The notes beneath the pieces are model-generated. The model made no database searches and had not been told where the DNA came from. It saw nothing but the letters and a program-made list of their open reading frames with translations. Source: Glaciozyma antarctica PI12 (taxonomy: Eukaryota; Basidiomycota; Microbotryomycetes; Kriegeriales; Camptobasidiaceae). From it: 64,000 nt of DNA. Below are positions 50,670 to 61,789 of the stretch, piece by piece. The position numbers and the translations under genes are program-made. Position 1 is the first letter of the stretch. Every line of letters starts with the position of its first letter. The stretch covers positions 822,144 through 886,143 of the forward strand of contig KZ627160.1 in the NCBI GenBank assembly GCA_002917775.1, given 5' to 3'.

Positions 50670-50761
50670 GGTCGAGGGCAGAAAGGCGTCGGCGACCAGA
50701 GTCGAGTTGGAGCTTCGGCCAACGAGTAACTGCTCTCCCTCCTCCCACCACTTAGTGACTG
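50670..50761. promoter_or_regulatory. 92 bp divergent promoter between MED7 and SEC2
   Basis: Two start codons face apart with only 92 bases between them. The sequence is pyrimidine-rich on the plus strand near 50725-50755. No TATA box is evident. Confidence 0.55.
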
Positions 50762-53110
50762 ATGCCAGCAGACGAACTGGACGGTCTACGCGCCGCTAGC
50801 CCGCCCTCGGCACCTCCTCTCGCCTCGACCTCGTCCGTGCCGTTCCCCAGCTCACCCCAATACCCCTCGACGTTCCGCACTCCTTCCGGTAACTCGACGC
50901 AGCGGCACTCGCGGGTACCGAGTAGATCAGAGCGGTACGATGCGCTGGTGGAGAGTGCGCGAGGGCTCTTGCTCGGTACCGTTGGAGCGCACAAGCCAGA
51001 GGAGGACGCGTGGAGGGAATGCGTCGGGAGCTTGCTCACAGTGATAGACGGGATGGTACGTCTGCTTCCTCTCGATGTACAGCACGGTACGTAGCTAACT
51101 ATTGCACAGGCGCGCCAACTGTCGACGCACGACGAGCTCGCAGCTCAGCTCAAGATCGCCCAGTCCAACCTTACGCTCGCCGAGACGCACACCGAGTTCC
51201 TCGAAGAGACTCTCCGCCGGCACTCCCAGTCCTCCGCTCCTCGACCTCGCGCCACCACTTCCCACTCCGACCGCCCACCCAGCACGGCCACGCTCTCCAG
51301 CCTCGGCCTCGAGGAGTTTGATCCTACGCCTCCGAAACCAGGCTTCTTTGGCCGCCTGCCCAACACGAAGCGCAAGCTCACGCCGAGCAGCACCAGCGCG
51401 TCTAGTGCGCCCAGTGTGGATAGCCCTAGGACGTCGGAGACCTGGGGAGAGCTGGGGGAGGTCGCAGAGCTGCGAGGGACGGTCGGCAAGCTGCAGCAGG
51501 CGAATGGTGCGATGGAGAGGACGACGAAGGAGCTCGAGGGGAGGTGCGCGGAGTTGGAGCAGACCAAGGATGAGCTCATGGGCGAACTGGAGAGTTTGAG
51601 CGTCGAGCTGTTTCAGGAGGCGAACAAGATGGTTGCGGACGAGAGGAAGGCGCGCGCGAGAGCTGAGGAGGAGGTTGTGCGACTGGGGGAGGAGCTGAGG
51701 AGTGGAAGGGATGGGGAGGGTGGGGCGCTGAGGAGGGCGGAGGAGGATCTGGAGCGCGCGCTGGGGCTCGGCGGCGACTCGAGCTCGCTGGGGAGGGAGA
51801 ACGGCTTCCCTCCCTCGCTCTCGCCGCTCCAGATCCCATCACGACCGCTCGAGGACCGATCGGAATCGACGACGCCGGTGGAAAGCAGCACCTCCTTGCG
51901 CAAGTGGTTCAACTTTGGACGAGCGGGGACGAAGCAGGATTCGCTCGACGTGCCGGCCGTCCCAGCTCCTCACCTCAGATCGCGAGTCGAGTCAGCCACC
52001 AGCACTCGGACGAGCGAATCGAGGATGAGCGCGTCGAGTGATTCCTCGTCTGCGTCGTCGAGCGTGCCGTTCCCCGACGAGCTCGAACTGGACGACAAAA
52101 CGCCGAAGCGGCCGACCTTTGCTTCTCGACATATCATCGCCCCGCTGTCCATCCCGCGCAGCCAGGCTCCTACCGCTGGTCTCGACCTCTTTGCCATGAT
52201 GACCTCCCCTACCGCCACCTCTCCCTCCGCACCAACTCCTCCCTCCACATCTCCCGCGAACTTCGCCTTCCCCTCCGACGCCTCCTCCCCCTTCTCCTTC
52301 CCTCCCGCGTCAACCCTTCCTCCTCCACTACCTCCTCGCGGTTACACCCCAACTTCACCACTCCCCCCTTCCCCAGATCGTCACACGCCCGTCCCCCTCG
52401 CCCTCGACAGCGACACCACCGAACACCCCACCCCGTCCAGCGACACCCTCTCCATCGACTCAGACTTCTACCCTCCTCCATCAACCGACTTCCCTCCCGA
52501 AGCCGCCTACTCCGAAACCCTTTTCTCCTCCCCACCAGCGTCCCTCTACCCCCTCCCGCCCTCTCCCTCCCCCTCCCTCCCCTCTCCACCCCCTCTCCCC
52601 CGCTCACCCTCTCTCATCTCCCCCACCCGCCTCTCCTCCCGTACCGCACCCCTCCGAAACCCCCCTCGACTCCCTCGACTCGATTTTGGTTCAGCGCGCG
52701 AACGAGCTCTCGCGTCTCTGGACGCTGAAGCGCGTTCACAGAGGTCTCCGAACGCGGCGAGGTGGAGGCAGAAAGTGGGATTCCCGATGCCTACGGAACC
52801 GGTACCGAGATTTGAGGAGGGGAGGGTTTGGAAGCCGCAGAGTCGGAGTGCGAGTGGGAGTGGAGGGACGGTGGTTAATTCTCTTGGGAGTGGGCAGGTG
52901 GCGAATAGGTCGGTGTCAACGCCGCTGCCGACGAGTAGTTCTGTGTCGAGTTTGGCGACGGGGAAGAGTATTGATGACCTTGATGCGCTTATGAGGAATA
53001 TCTCGAGTATGACCGAGTTGGTCTTCGAAGGAGGGGGTTTGGAGGGGAGTGCAGAAGGGGAGGACGCGGGAGGGAAGGACGGAGGGAAGGAGGGGGAGGG
53101 GAGGACGTAG
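50762..53110 (+). CDS. SEC2: Rab guanine nucleotide exchange factor Sec2
   Basis: Exchange factor for the Sec4/Rab8 GTPase in exocytosis. Two exons; the single intron near 51058-51110 follows LLTVIDGM. The N-terminal region contains RQLSTHDELAAQLKIAQSNL and an FFGRLPNTKRKLTPS segment. The catalytic coiled coil is clear: ELRGTVGKLQQANGAMERTT, ELEGRCAELEQTKDELMGEL and ELESLSVELFQEANKMVADE, the last being the Sec2p-domain signature. The rest is long Ser/Pro-rich disordered sequence with STSLRKWFNFGRAG and TAGLDLFAMMTSP as short conserved islands. The end reads IDDLDALMRNISSMTELVFE before an acidic/Gly tail. The small Ser/Pro-rich segments may be phosphorylation targets, as in yeast Sec2; that is inference. 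Confidence 0.88.
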
Positions 53111-53457
53111 ACGTTTGTTAAGACGCCGTAATCAGTATGCTCTGTCGATGTTCGCTGTTGCTTCCGCTGCTCTCTGCTCTCCTCGCTGCGAACAAGACTC
53201 CTTCTCAAAGGATTAAGAAACGGGTACTATCGTCCTTCCACCCATGTTTCGGCTCCGACAACACACTGGCGACCCCAAACGCGCCAACTCGCTGGCAGCT
53301 CTTAAGGGACGTCGCCTCCTCCCTTCCCCCTCCTCCTTCCTCCATCCCCCACCACCTTTTTTCCATCACGTTAGCTCCCCTCCTCTCTCTCCGCAACTCC
53401 ACTTCTCCCACTCCAAGCTCCTCCTCTCCCAGCTCCCCTTCCTTCCCAGCTCCCACC
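53111..53457. other. Convergent 3' region SEC2/PHS1
   Basis: No gene supported; C/T-rich on the plus strand. Confidence 0.5.
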
Positions 53458-54648
53458 CTACTCGGTGCGCTTCTGGCTCCTCGTACTCCTCGCCGGCGTA
53501 TCCGGGAACGCCACCGCCTCCTGCGCCGCCTCCTCAAGCTTCGCCTTGATGCCAACCGGCTTCGAGCGAACGTGCTTCATGCGCTGAGCGTGCATGTGTC
53601 CCATCATCGTAAGGAGCGCTGTTCCCACGTCAGCTCGCTGTGAGTTTCGTAAGGGGGGAAAGCGTACCGGGAGGCCAGATGGCGAGGATACCGCCGAGAG
53701 CCCACATGGCGACGACGCCGTAGGTCTTGAAGATGATGCTGCAGTGTGGTGAGCGGAGAGCGGGAGGCGGGAGGCGGAAACGAACGTACGGGATGGTGTA
53801 CCAGATGAGAGTGGCCTCGGAGCCGGCGCCGAGAGGGTAGAGAGGGTAGAACGTCGTGTACCTTCGAGAGAGAGGGTGAGCAGCGCTTTGGGAGGATGAG
53901 GTGAGGCGTACCGGAGCCACTCGAGAGCGCTCGACTTGTAGTCCATCAGACCGGTAGCGTAGTGTGTGTAGCGAACGACCTCGGTGAAGGACCAGGCAAA
54001 CACCATGGTGCAGTACGCGGGGTTGGCGGCGACCTGGATCAAAGGAGCCCCATCAGGCGCGTGTCCGCTCTCGCACAGACGGAAGCACTCACAGCGGGGT
54101 AGTTGTGGCAGATGAACCAGACCATAAAGACTCGGGAAGAGACCTGTGCGATCGTCGTGCCCAGTCCACTGCGCCTGCAATCGGGAGAGGGTCAGCCAGG
54201 TGGAGTTGGGGGCGGGACAAACAACACGTACACCAGGCCAAGCGCGGCGTGCGCGACCTCGAGGAAGGCCAGAGTCTGAACCCACTTGACTACGACTCCA
54301 AAGCTGCACGAAACGGACCCCGTTAGCTCACCGCTCCGCCCTCCAGGTGCCAAACAACAACGACCCCACTCACTCGGCGTATCCAGTGCTCGCGCGGTTC
54401 TCCAGCTTGTCCCTGACCGACTCGAACCCCACCAGTCCCTTGAGAGTAAAGCTACCCGATTCGAGAACGAGGTGCGCGACGAGGCGGAAGAGGACGTAAG
54501 ACCATGCGAGGGCGGAAACGGCGTTGAAGGCGACGAGGTAGAGGTTCTTGGGCTGCCACTTGGCCCGCTGCTTTGCGAGAGCGCGCTGGTGCTGAGACGG
54601 CTTCGACTTGGGCTTCGTGCCTGACCGAGTAGGAGTCTTGGGTGCCAT
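53458..54648 (-). CDS. PHS1: Very-long-chain (3R)-3-hydroxyacyl-CoA dehydratase
   Basis: ER enzyme for the third step of the fatty acid elongation cycle. Start at 54648: MAPKTPTRSGTKPKSKPSQH, a basic cytosolic N-terminus. Successive short exons encode the membrane segments NLYLVAFNAVSALAWSYVLF, KWVQTLAFLEVAHAALGLV, IAQVSSRVFMVWFICHNYPA, VAANPAYCTMVFAWSFTEVV (then RYTHYATGLM), YTTFYPLYPLGAGSEATLIW and YGVVAMWALGGILAIWPPG. The catalytic pair is the Tyr and Glu of LYPLGAGSEA, with the seven-residue spacing seen in yeast Phs1. The C-terminus is basic (GHMHAQRMKHVRSKPVGIKA ... RSTRSQKRTE), and the stop is at 53458-53460. Six introns. All family blocks are in order, with no sign of damage. Confidence 0.93.
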
Positions 54649-55010
54649 CGTGCGGGAGTGTCTGCGGTTGAACAACAACCTGGCCTGGACGGGAGATTTT
54701 CTAGCGTTCTCGCCGGCGACCTCGCTGCCACGCGGTGGGAGCCTGCTTCTTCGGTCCCTACCTCGCTCTGAAGGTATTGAAGTACGCTCAAGGCTCTGGT
54801 AATCGAGTGTTTGCAGTCGAGCCAGGAACCGCACTAAGCGGGGACCCCGCTCCTCCCCTTCCCATCTCCCTCCCTCGTCGTCCCCAACGAGCTCGCGTCG
54901 CAGGCGAGACACACCGACGCCTTGCCATCGACGCCGACTTGAAGGAGACGTGGAAGACGCCGCTGCGTTGGCCATCCGTCGCCGAGATCGAAGAGGTCGT
55001 CCCCTCGCGC
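54649..55010. other. PHS1 upstream region
   Basis: Separates the PHS1 start from the 3' end of the next minus-strand gene. Open frames continue through it from PHS1 without conserved content. Presumed promoter. Confidence 0.5.
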
Positions 55011-57510
55011 TCAACGAAACAAGCTCCGACTAAGCTTGAACGCCAGCGCATCGTCCCTCAGCGAGTCCAACAGCACCGACGGACTCTCATCGACCGCCTT
55101 CTCCTTCGACTTCTTCTTCCCCCCCTTGATCTCCTTCCCCTTCCCCTTGAACGCAAACAGCAGATCCCCCCTCCTATAACTCTCCGCCTCGCCCCACTCG
55201 AGCGCAGCCTTGACGTCTCGGCACCCGCAGCCCTCGAGGACGACCTGCCCGACCTCGGCTTCAAACTGCTCGAACGTCCGCCCGACCGAGTTCATCGCGC
55301 TCAACCCCGTTCCTTCGCCGTCCCGCCCGAAGCCATCGAGCACGAGAACTTCGTACGTCTCTTCGAAAGGCTTCATGCCTTGGGCGATCTCGGGTGAATC
55401 AAGCGCGTCGAGTGTAGAGAGGACGAGGAGAGGGTTCGCGTTGCCGGGCCCAAAGCCATCGGGGTCGGTGAGCCAAGATTGGTGTCGGAGGTCGGCTTTC
55501 GAAGGGGCGGAACGGTGGCGTGAGAACCAGAGGTGGGCGGATGGCGGGAGAGGGACAGTGGGGATGGTGAGTGTTCAGGGTTCGGCGGGAGCGGACGACG
55601 ACGGCGTGAGAGGTGGCGAGGGCGTGGAGGAATGGAAGGGCTTTGGGGTGAGTGATGCTCTGCGGTCGTCATTCGAGTTAGCAGGTGTCAAGGCAGCAAC
55701 GAAGAAACGGAACGTACAATCTTGAGGAACATCCAGTTCCTCTCCTGCCTCTCCACAAACACTCCCTTCCCCTTCGCTCCCACAAAAACTCTTCGCAACT
55801 CTCTCTCACCTCGCTCTCGCTCCCCACGCGCTCCTCACTGCACTTGACGATATCGAGCGACCGAAAGATCTTGGCCGCGTCCGACTCTTTCTGATCGCCC
55901 CAGTAGAGGTAGGGCGGTGGCCGAGTCCCGTGCGGAACGACGGTGAGCCGACGGTTCTTCGCCCATTCGGCGAACGCGACGCAGCATCGTAGAGCGCACC
56001 CAGGACATCCGCACTGCACGCACAATCTCGTCAGCTTTTCCTTTCTCGCAGCCCATCGACAAGGACGCACGAGATCGTACAAATGCCCCCACTCCTTCCG
56101 ATCCATCTCCCTCCCCAACTGGATCTTGTACGTCCACCCTCCGAGCAACTGCAGCCCCATCCCCTCCTCCCCGTCCTCCGTATCTCCCGCCCCGCTCTCC
56201 TCCCACTTGATCGCTCTGAACGCATCCATGACCGCCTCCTTGATAGCCATCACGTCCGTCTTCTGTAGCGCAGCCCAGAGGCGGGAGAGCTCCTTGAGAG
56301 TACAGCACGGAGGGGTCTTCGAAGAACCGAAGGACCTGCGAGGTGGGGTTAGCTGAGGTAGAGGGGAGGAGAGAAAGGACGTACGTGATCGTGTCCACCG
56401 CGGTAGGCGCGTACAAGAAGCGTCTCGTCCCGCGAGATGAGTCGACGAAAGAGGCATTCAATCACTCGAACCCGCTCGACGCTCTTCCTCCCATCGCGGA
56501 TGAAGCTCGCATGACTCCCCGTCAAGCTCAGCAGCTCGAGTAGCTCAGCGCGCTTGACCTTCTCCTTTGCCTCGACTGGGTCTGGTTCCTCGGACTCGGT
56601 TTGGAGGGAGGGGGCGCAGGGAGGTCGGAGGGAGGGGTTCGAGGTTGAGGAGCAGGGAGGGGCCGAGGGAGGGGCGAGGGAGGGGACTTGAGACTTGAGA
56701 CCATAGGGCGTCTTCAGAGTCGAGGATGAGGGCGTGAGATCGCTTGTTGAGTCCTGCGTGCGTTCAGGGTTAGCTCACGCCGAGTGGAAGTGGAGAGGGG
56801 AGGGACGAACGGGTCAGGACCGCTTCGAGGTCGTCGGAAGAGTGCTTGAGGGATATGGCGAGGGACTTGGAGGGGCAGGGGTCGGTAGCGGCGGGGAAGT
56901 GTGCGAGGTGGTACTTGCGGCACCGAAGCGCCTTGTCAACCAACGCGAACTTCTTGCGCGCCGACTTCTCCCAGTCCTCGAGCCTGTCAAGATCGTCGCA
57001 TGCTTCGATTGTCGAGGTGACCATGGGGAACTGGCCAACTGGGAACTCGCGCAAGGCCGACGTGCATCCTACAGCTCCAGTCAGCTAGCGTTCCGCGCGA
57101 GAGAGAAAGAGGACGGGGCACGCACGCAAGAACTCCTTAAAGACCTTCCTCTCCTCGGCTTCGTGTAGAGCACACCAGTGCCGTGCCACCTTGCCCTTGT
57201 GCCCTCCTACAACAACCTCGGCGCACGGCTCGCCCCACCGATCAAGCGCCTCACACGTCTTGACCCCCGTCGCGCTCCCGACCTTGGACTTGCCCTTTCC
57301 CTTTGGTACGCGTGGTCGAGAGGGAACTGCAGGGGAGAGGTGCTGCGAGAGGGAAGGAGTGGGAGAGGGTGTGGCGGAGGTCGAGGTGGAGGTTGAGGCG
57401 AGTGGATGGGAGGAAGTCGAAGGGGCGGGGAGGGGAGTCGACGAGCCGGAGAAGGAGGCTGAGGCGCGTGTGGAGGACGGGAGGGCGGAAGAAGAGGAGC
57501 AGGACGCCAT
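55011..57510 (-). CDS. Large hypothetical protein with Cys/His-rich N-terminal and central segments
   Basis: I do not recognise the family. Start at 57510: MASCSSSSALPSSTRASASF, then a Ser/Thr/Pro-rich stretch. Next is a basic hinge (RPRVPKGKGKSKVG) and a Cys/His cluster: KTCEALDRWGEPCAEVVV followed by HWCALHEAEERKVFKEFL, with C-x8-C and a later CxxH, perhaps a zinc site. Later exons give LDRLEDWEKSARKKFALVDK, LRCRKYHLAHFPAATDPCPS, VKRAELLELLSLTGSHASFI and LSRLWAALQKTDVMAIKEAV. They continue with LLGGWTYKIQLGREMDRKEW, a second Cys cluster CGCPGCALRCCVAFAEWAKN and PPPYLYWGDQKESDAAKIFR. The end reads FEETYEVLVLDGFGRDGEGT and FEAEVGQVVLEGCGCRDVKA. At least six introns; several boundaries are not fixed. 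The Cys clusters suggest a nuclear, nucleic-acid-related protein, which is only a guess. Confidence 0.6.
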
Positions 57511-58712
57511 AGGCTGGTCGTGGTTCCTGTTGCTGTTGCGAGACGAAGGGGAGTCAGCGACCGAAAACTGGCGGCGGGGGCGTGCTGGGTCCGGTTGAGT
57601 CGGTCAAGGGCAGGTTCGGAGGCGCCTCCGTGTTCAAAGAAACGCCCACCGAGCGAGGAGAGACCGACGTAGCGCAAGGAGGCGGGCGTGTGGCGATGGC
57701 GCAGCTGTTCAGGAGCGGAGAGAGCTCGTCGTGCCTGCGGTCGCCTGCTGAGGCTCTTGTCGCGCTCGTCGCGGCCTGGATGGGTACGGAGGGTGCAATC
57801 CGACTTACTGGGTGTACCCTGGGCGGGTGAGATGAACTGGGGGGAGCCAGAGAACGGTTCCTGAAGCAGGCAGGGCGGTCAGCCTCAGCATAGATCCAGC
57901 TGCAAGGTATCGTCCTCGTGGTGTTCTGAGGCTTGTTTCCTTGGACACCACTGCTCAGAAACACGCTCTGCTTCTACCTGCTGAAGACCTTGAGCCCTTG
58001 AGCGAGCTCCGCCGCTACGCGCCCCTGCCCTGAGCAGAGCTTCACTTACAGACCTGCTCCCACTCCCAAGCTCTCCACAAGCTCGAACACGCTGAGCCCA
58101 TCGAGCACGGCGCAAAGGCTACGTTCTTGAAGCCTGCTTTCACCCTGATCACGTCCGTCGCTTCCACTTCCGACGTGCTGAAGCCTGACAGGCCAACTGC
58201 TCCCCTACGCGACCTCAGCTTCTTCAAATCGCACAGTGAAGTCTCCTCGCAGCTGTCGCGCGTTGCAGAGGTTTACGAACGAGAGATCAGTGTCGGAAGC
58301 TCAAGAACAACGGCTAGTCCGCCTTGTACGCTGAGCACGACGACCTTCCCCACGCGACCTGCGAGGACATCGCGTTCTCGGAGCAGCAAATGCGCCTCTC
58401 TCGCGTCACCAGGCACCGTCGCTGTCAAACAATCTCAAAACATCGTTCTTCTAGCTCAGAATCGACTGGCTCGGGGAGAGGGACATGCGAGGAGAAGGTG
58501 CCAGTCTCGGGTCCAGCCCGACTCGTCTTTCTCCCTTCTACCACACCCGTCGAAACCGCAACCACGTAGTTTTCGCCTCCAGTCTCTCCCAGGAATCCTG
58601 CTGACCCTCCTGATGCAGCTCAATCCCGCCCAAACTCGACCCAGCACACCAGTGCGTCCAGCTCGCGTTCCCCTCGGTGCCTCCCTCCACGTCGCTGACT
58701 CTTTCCTCACAG
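57511..58712. other. Intergenic region and leader of the broken Con-6 gene
   Basis: No supported gene over 1.2 kb. Small frames at 57582-57830 and 58127-58783 are without motifs. The last few hundred bases are C/T-rich on the plus strand and end in a TCACAG acceptor at 58707-58712, so they probably include the 5' UTR and an intron of the Con-6-like pseudogene. Confidence 0.45.
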
Positions 58713-59356
58713 TGCCTAACTCCTCCAAGACCCATACCCCGAAGGATATCGGGCACGTTATCGGTACGTGCTTCGTATCCTAGAAGGGGTGAGGGTAGTG
58801 CGGGAGTCGAGTCGGTGCCGGGACTGTGCTGGGAAGGTGTCGGAGAGGGCTTCGGGAGGAGGAGGGCGTCGGGATCTAGGTAAAAAGCTCATTAGGTACC
58901 GGCGTCGAGCTATGGGAAGCTGTGGGAAGCGACGCGCAAGGCCAAACGGAGGTCGAACGCCACTGACCCCCTTCGCTCTCGCAGCTGGCTACCGCGCTAC
59001 CATCTCGAACCCCAAGACCTCCGAGGCCGCCAAGAAGCACGCTTAGGAGCGTATCGACGAGCTGAAGGGCCCGCACGAGAAGGATCCCGCCCACGTTGTT
59101 GGAGGCCTGAAGGTGAGCTTGCGAGGTCTTGGGAGGCCAGAATGGTAGCTGAGAGGTTTAACGCAGGCTGCTCTCCACAACGAGCGTGTTCATGGTGAGT
59201 GTTTGTTTGACAGGGAGGATCTGGAGCTGATTCTTGTACGCAGACGACGTCAAGGCCGAGATTGGCTTCTCCCGTCCTTCGCAGGATCGCTTGCTGACCT
59301 TGTTTGTTTTCTAGATCAAGGAGCGTCTCAAGGAGATGGGAGTCGACGTCGAGTGA
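58713..59356 (+). pseudogene. Con-6 family (conidiation-specific protein 6-like) gene, broken
   Basis: Two Con-6 repeats are recognisable. Exon 58713-58763 gives PNSSKTHTPKDIGHVI, exon 58985-59112 gives AGYRATISNPKTSEAAKKHA, a TAG at 59044-59046, then ERIDELKGPHEKDPAHVVGG. Exon 59167-59194 gives AALHNERVH, and the end is IKERLKEMGVDVE with stop at 59356. The downstream paralogue has CAG (Gln) where this copy has TAG. The start is also odd: the acceptor is followed by TGCCT, so an ATG exists only if an upstream exon donates the A. The last junction has no clear GT donor. Con-6 proteins are small, hydrophilic and stress- or spore-associated in fungi; their molecular action is unclear. Several independent lesions make a pseudogene likely. 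Confidence 0.7.
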
Positions 59357-59929
59357 GGGATTCATGCTTTTAGGGCCGCCACCGTCGTCTGTGCTGTAAC
59401 GGGGATGAGATTCTTTGAACGTCCTCGCTTGCACTGCTCCCGCTGCTCCCGAGCTGTCTTCTCGAACCTCTGCTCTTCCGCTGAGCAGGATCTTGGACAT
59501 AAGCTACAGTCTCTCTTATCTGTAGCTCTGTCTCGCTCCCCCTGTCCTCAACTCCCTCGCTCTCAGCGTCGACGCCATTCATAGAGCCAGCTGGCCGAAA
59601 AGCTGCTACCTCGTTGCCTCCCTCCAGTGAAGCCCGCTCTCTTAATACGCGCTCTTATGATGCTAGCAAGTCGTCTAGAGCGCTACCTTCCTTCGACGCT
59701 CCTGAAGAGCTGCCCCCGGAGTCCGACAACTCCCTCGCCACCGTCGAAGCACGCCTCTTTCCTTCCGCCACTACCCCGCTTTCTCGTTGCAGGTAATAAG
59801 AAGTCCCAACGGAACCACGAAGCTCACTTTCCCTCCCCAGCACCTCCCACACCACCGCATCAACCTCAACAGCAAAGGTACGCTCTCCTCGCGCCGTCTC
59901 GGCCCCGCTCACCACCTCCGCCACAGAAC
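59357..59929. other. Spacer between tandem Con-6 genes
   Basis: Presumed promoter and 5' UTR of the intact Con-6 gene, C-rich toward its ATG. No gene seen. Confidence 0.5.
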
Positions 59930-60460
59930 ATGCCTCACGGAAAGCACACCGCCAAGGGTGAGTCCGTCTACGCAGCCCCTTTTTCCACCGTAGCTGACCT
60001 GGCTGGAGCAAGATCTCAGCCACGTCGTCGCTGGGTACAAAGCGACCCTCTCGAACCCCAGGGCCAGCGAGGCGGCGAAGCAGGTACGTCGCGCCTTTCG
60101 CAGAAGCTTCGCGCAGAGATGGGGCTGAGCGCTATTCTCTTGCAGCACGCTCAGGAACGCCTCGACGAAGTCCGTTTTCAATCTCGGCGAGAGGTCGCTC
60201 GCTCATCCTCTGCTCTTGCAGCTCACGGCGACGGAGCACAGTGCTCCTGACGAGCACACGAAGCACGTTATCAGGGGGTGCGTCAATTGTGCTTCGCTGC
60301 GCTTGAGCTCGCTAACTCGTTTCGCAGAATCAAGGCCTCCCTCCATAACGACAACGTTCACGACGAGGTCAAGGCCGAGCTTAGGCAGAGGTTGCAGGAC
60401 ATGGGAGTCCCAGATGAGGAGATTCCGCACGAGGCGACGGCGCGTAAGGAGGGCAAGTAG
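59930..60460 (+). CDS. Con-6 family protein, intact tandem copy
   Basis: Five small exons (59930-59957, 60013-60083, 60146-60169, 60222-60277, 60328-60460) join in frame to 103 residues. The start is MPHGKHTAKDLSHVVAGYKA, followed by the first Con-6 repeat TLSNPRASEAAKQHAQERLD, a linker (TATEHSAPDEHTKHVIRG) and the second repeat IKASLHNDNVHDEVKAELRQ ending near RLQDMGVPDEEIPHE. The protein is short, charged and lacks signal peptide or membrane segment, consistent with this heat- and desiccation-associated family. It lies about 570 bp downstream of a broken relative in the same orientation with matching intron positions, so they arose by tandem duplication. Confidence 0.85.
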
Positions 60461-60789
60461 CGGATAGAGTAGGCTTCTCGCTTGATATCGCTTGAGAACG
60501 CGCAATTTCGTCTGTGCCATTGCGAGAGAAGCTACTTTCCGAACCGGTCAGCCGCGAGCTGGCGTAGCATAACCATCGTCGATTCCTCCTTAGTACGATG
60601 GTCCCGCATCTTGTCGGACCTGCGCTGGCAGTTAATTCAAGCCTTGAAAGCGGAAAGAAGGACGTACATGACCGCAGCTCGCTCTTCCTGCATCTGCTGC
60701 CTCTTCCCTGGCCCTTCGGTTGTCCCTCGCGGCGATACTGCGCGCCGGGAGGGCATCAGCTTCGTCCTCAGCGATTTAAAGACTCTCAC
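60461..60789. other. Convergent 3' region
   Basis: 3' flanks of Con-6 and the RS-rich gene. Nothing else seen. Confidence 0.5.
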
Positions 60790-61789
60790 TCACGCCGCTG
60801 CGAACCCCCCTCCGCTGCCCATCAACGTATCGTCATCAACTTCCTGCATCCCCCCATCCTTCGCATCCCGCATCTCCCTATTCACCGCCGCCCCCTCCTT
60901 CCTCTTCTCCAGCACCCTCTCCCTCCCCGTCGCCCTATTATCCCTCTCCTCGTCCCGCCCCTCCTTCGCTCCCTTCCTATACTCGGCCTTCTTTCCAGCC
61001 CTCTCCCAGCCCTGCGCCGTCGCTGCGCGCTCGCGGGAATCCTGAAGGTCTTGCAGTGCCGAGGTAGGAGGAAGGGAGATACCTTGAACGGGGCCCATGA
61101 CGCGTCCGGCGGGGCGAGAGGAGGAAGGACGCGAGGTGTAGTCGATGGACTTGCGAATCGAGGAAGCGTCGTCTAGCTCGCGCTGGGAGGCGTTCTTGAA
61201 GGACCAGGAGAAGCCGGAGGAGATGGACGAAGAGATGGAGGCGGCTGAGATGCCTGCGTAGAACTTGGCTGCTCGCGACCGGTTTAGCTGGAGCCTGAGG
61301 GGGGTGTAAGGGACGTACGGGAGAGTCGACCTCGGTTCCAGGACTTGCAGAACTTCTTGAAGTAGCGGCGAGCGTCCTCGCCGCTCAGCTGGTCCAGTCG
61401 CTGCAACGAGAACGCATCAGCTCCATCTCTGCCAGCAGCCAGCAGCAGCAGCAACGCACCTTTCCCTTATCCTCATCCAACCAGACCTTCAGCTCCGTAC
61501 TCTTAAGGAAGTAGTCACTCTCGTCCAGCTCCCCAACACCCTCCGGCGGTCCTCCCTCCTCATCATCCGACTCCTCCCTCCGCTCCTTCCTCTTCTTCTT
61601 GTGCTCCCGCTCCCCATCTTCGTGCCTCGAGCTCTTCCCATCCCCGTGTCGAGACTTCTTCTTGCGATCCTCGGGGGAGCGCGAGCGGTGATGGCGCGAG
61701 GTGGAGGGGCGGTCAGGAGAACGGGAGCGCGAGTCGCGGTGCCGGGAGGAGCGGTGCTCCGAGCGATGAGGAGAGCGGTCGGAGGGCAT
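60790..61789 (-). CDS. RS-rich nuclear protein with a 'YFLKSTELKVWL' module
   Basis: Start at 61789: MPSDRSPHRSEHRSSRHRDS, a long Arg/Ser/His/Lys-rich tract (RSRSPDRPSTSRHHRSRSPE, EREHKKKRKERREESDDEEG) typical of splicing-associated proteins. A compact conserved block follows: DESDYFLKSTELKVWLDEDK, then after an intron RLDQLSGEDARRYFKKFCKS and WNRGRLSAKFYAGISA. This arrangement resembles small eukaryotic nuclear proteins that include plant style cell-cycle inhibitor 1; that match is from memory of the pattern and needs a search. The C-terminal half is charged (LQDLQDSRERAATAQGWERA, EYRKGAKEGRDEERDNRATG) and ends GGGFAAA at 60790. A nuclear RNA-processing role is inference. Confidence 0.65.
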
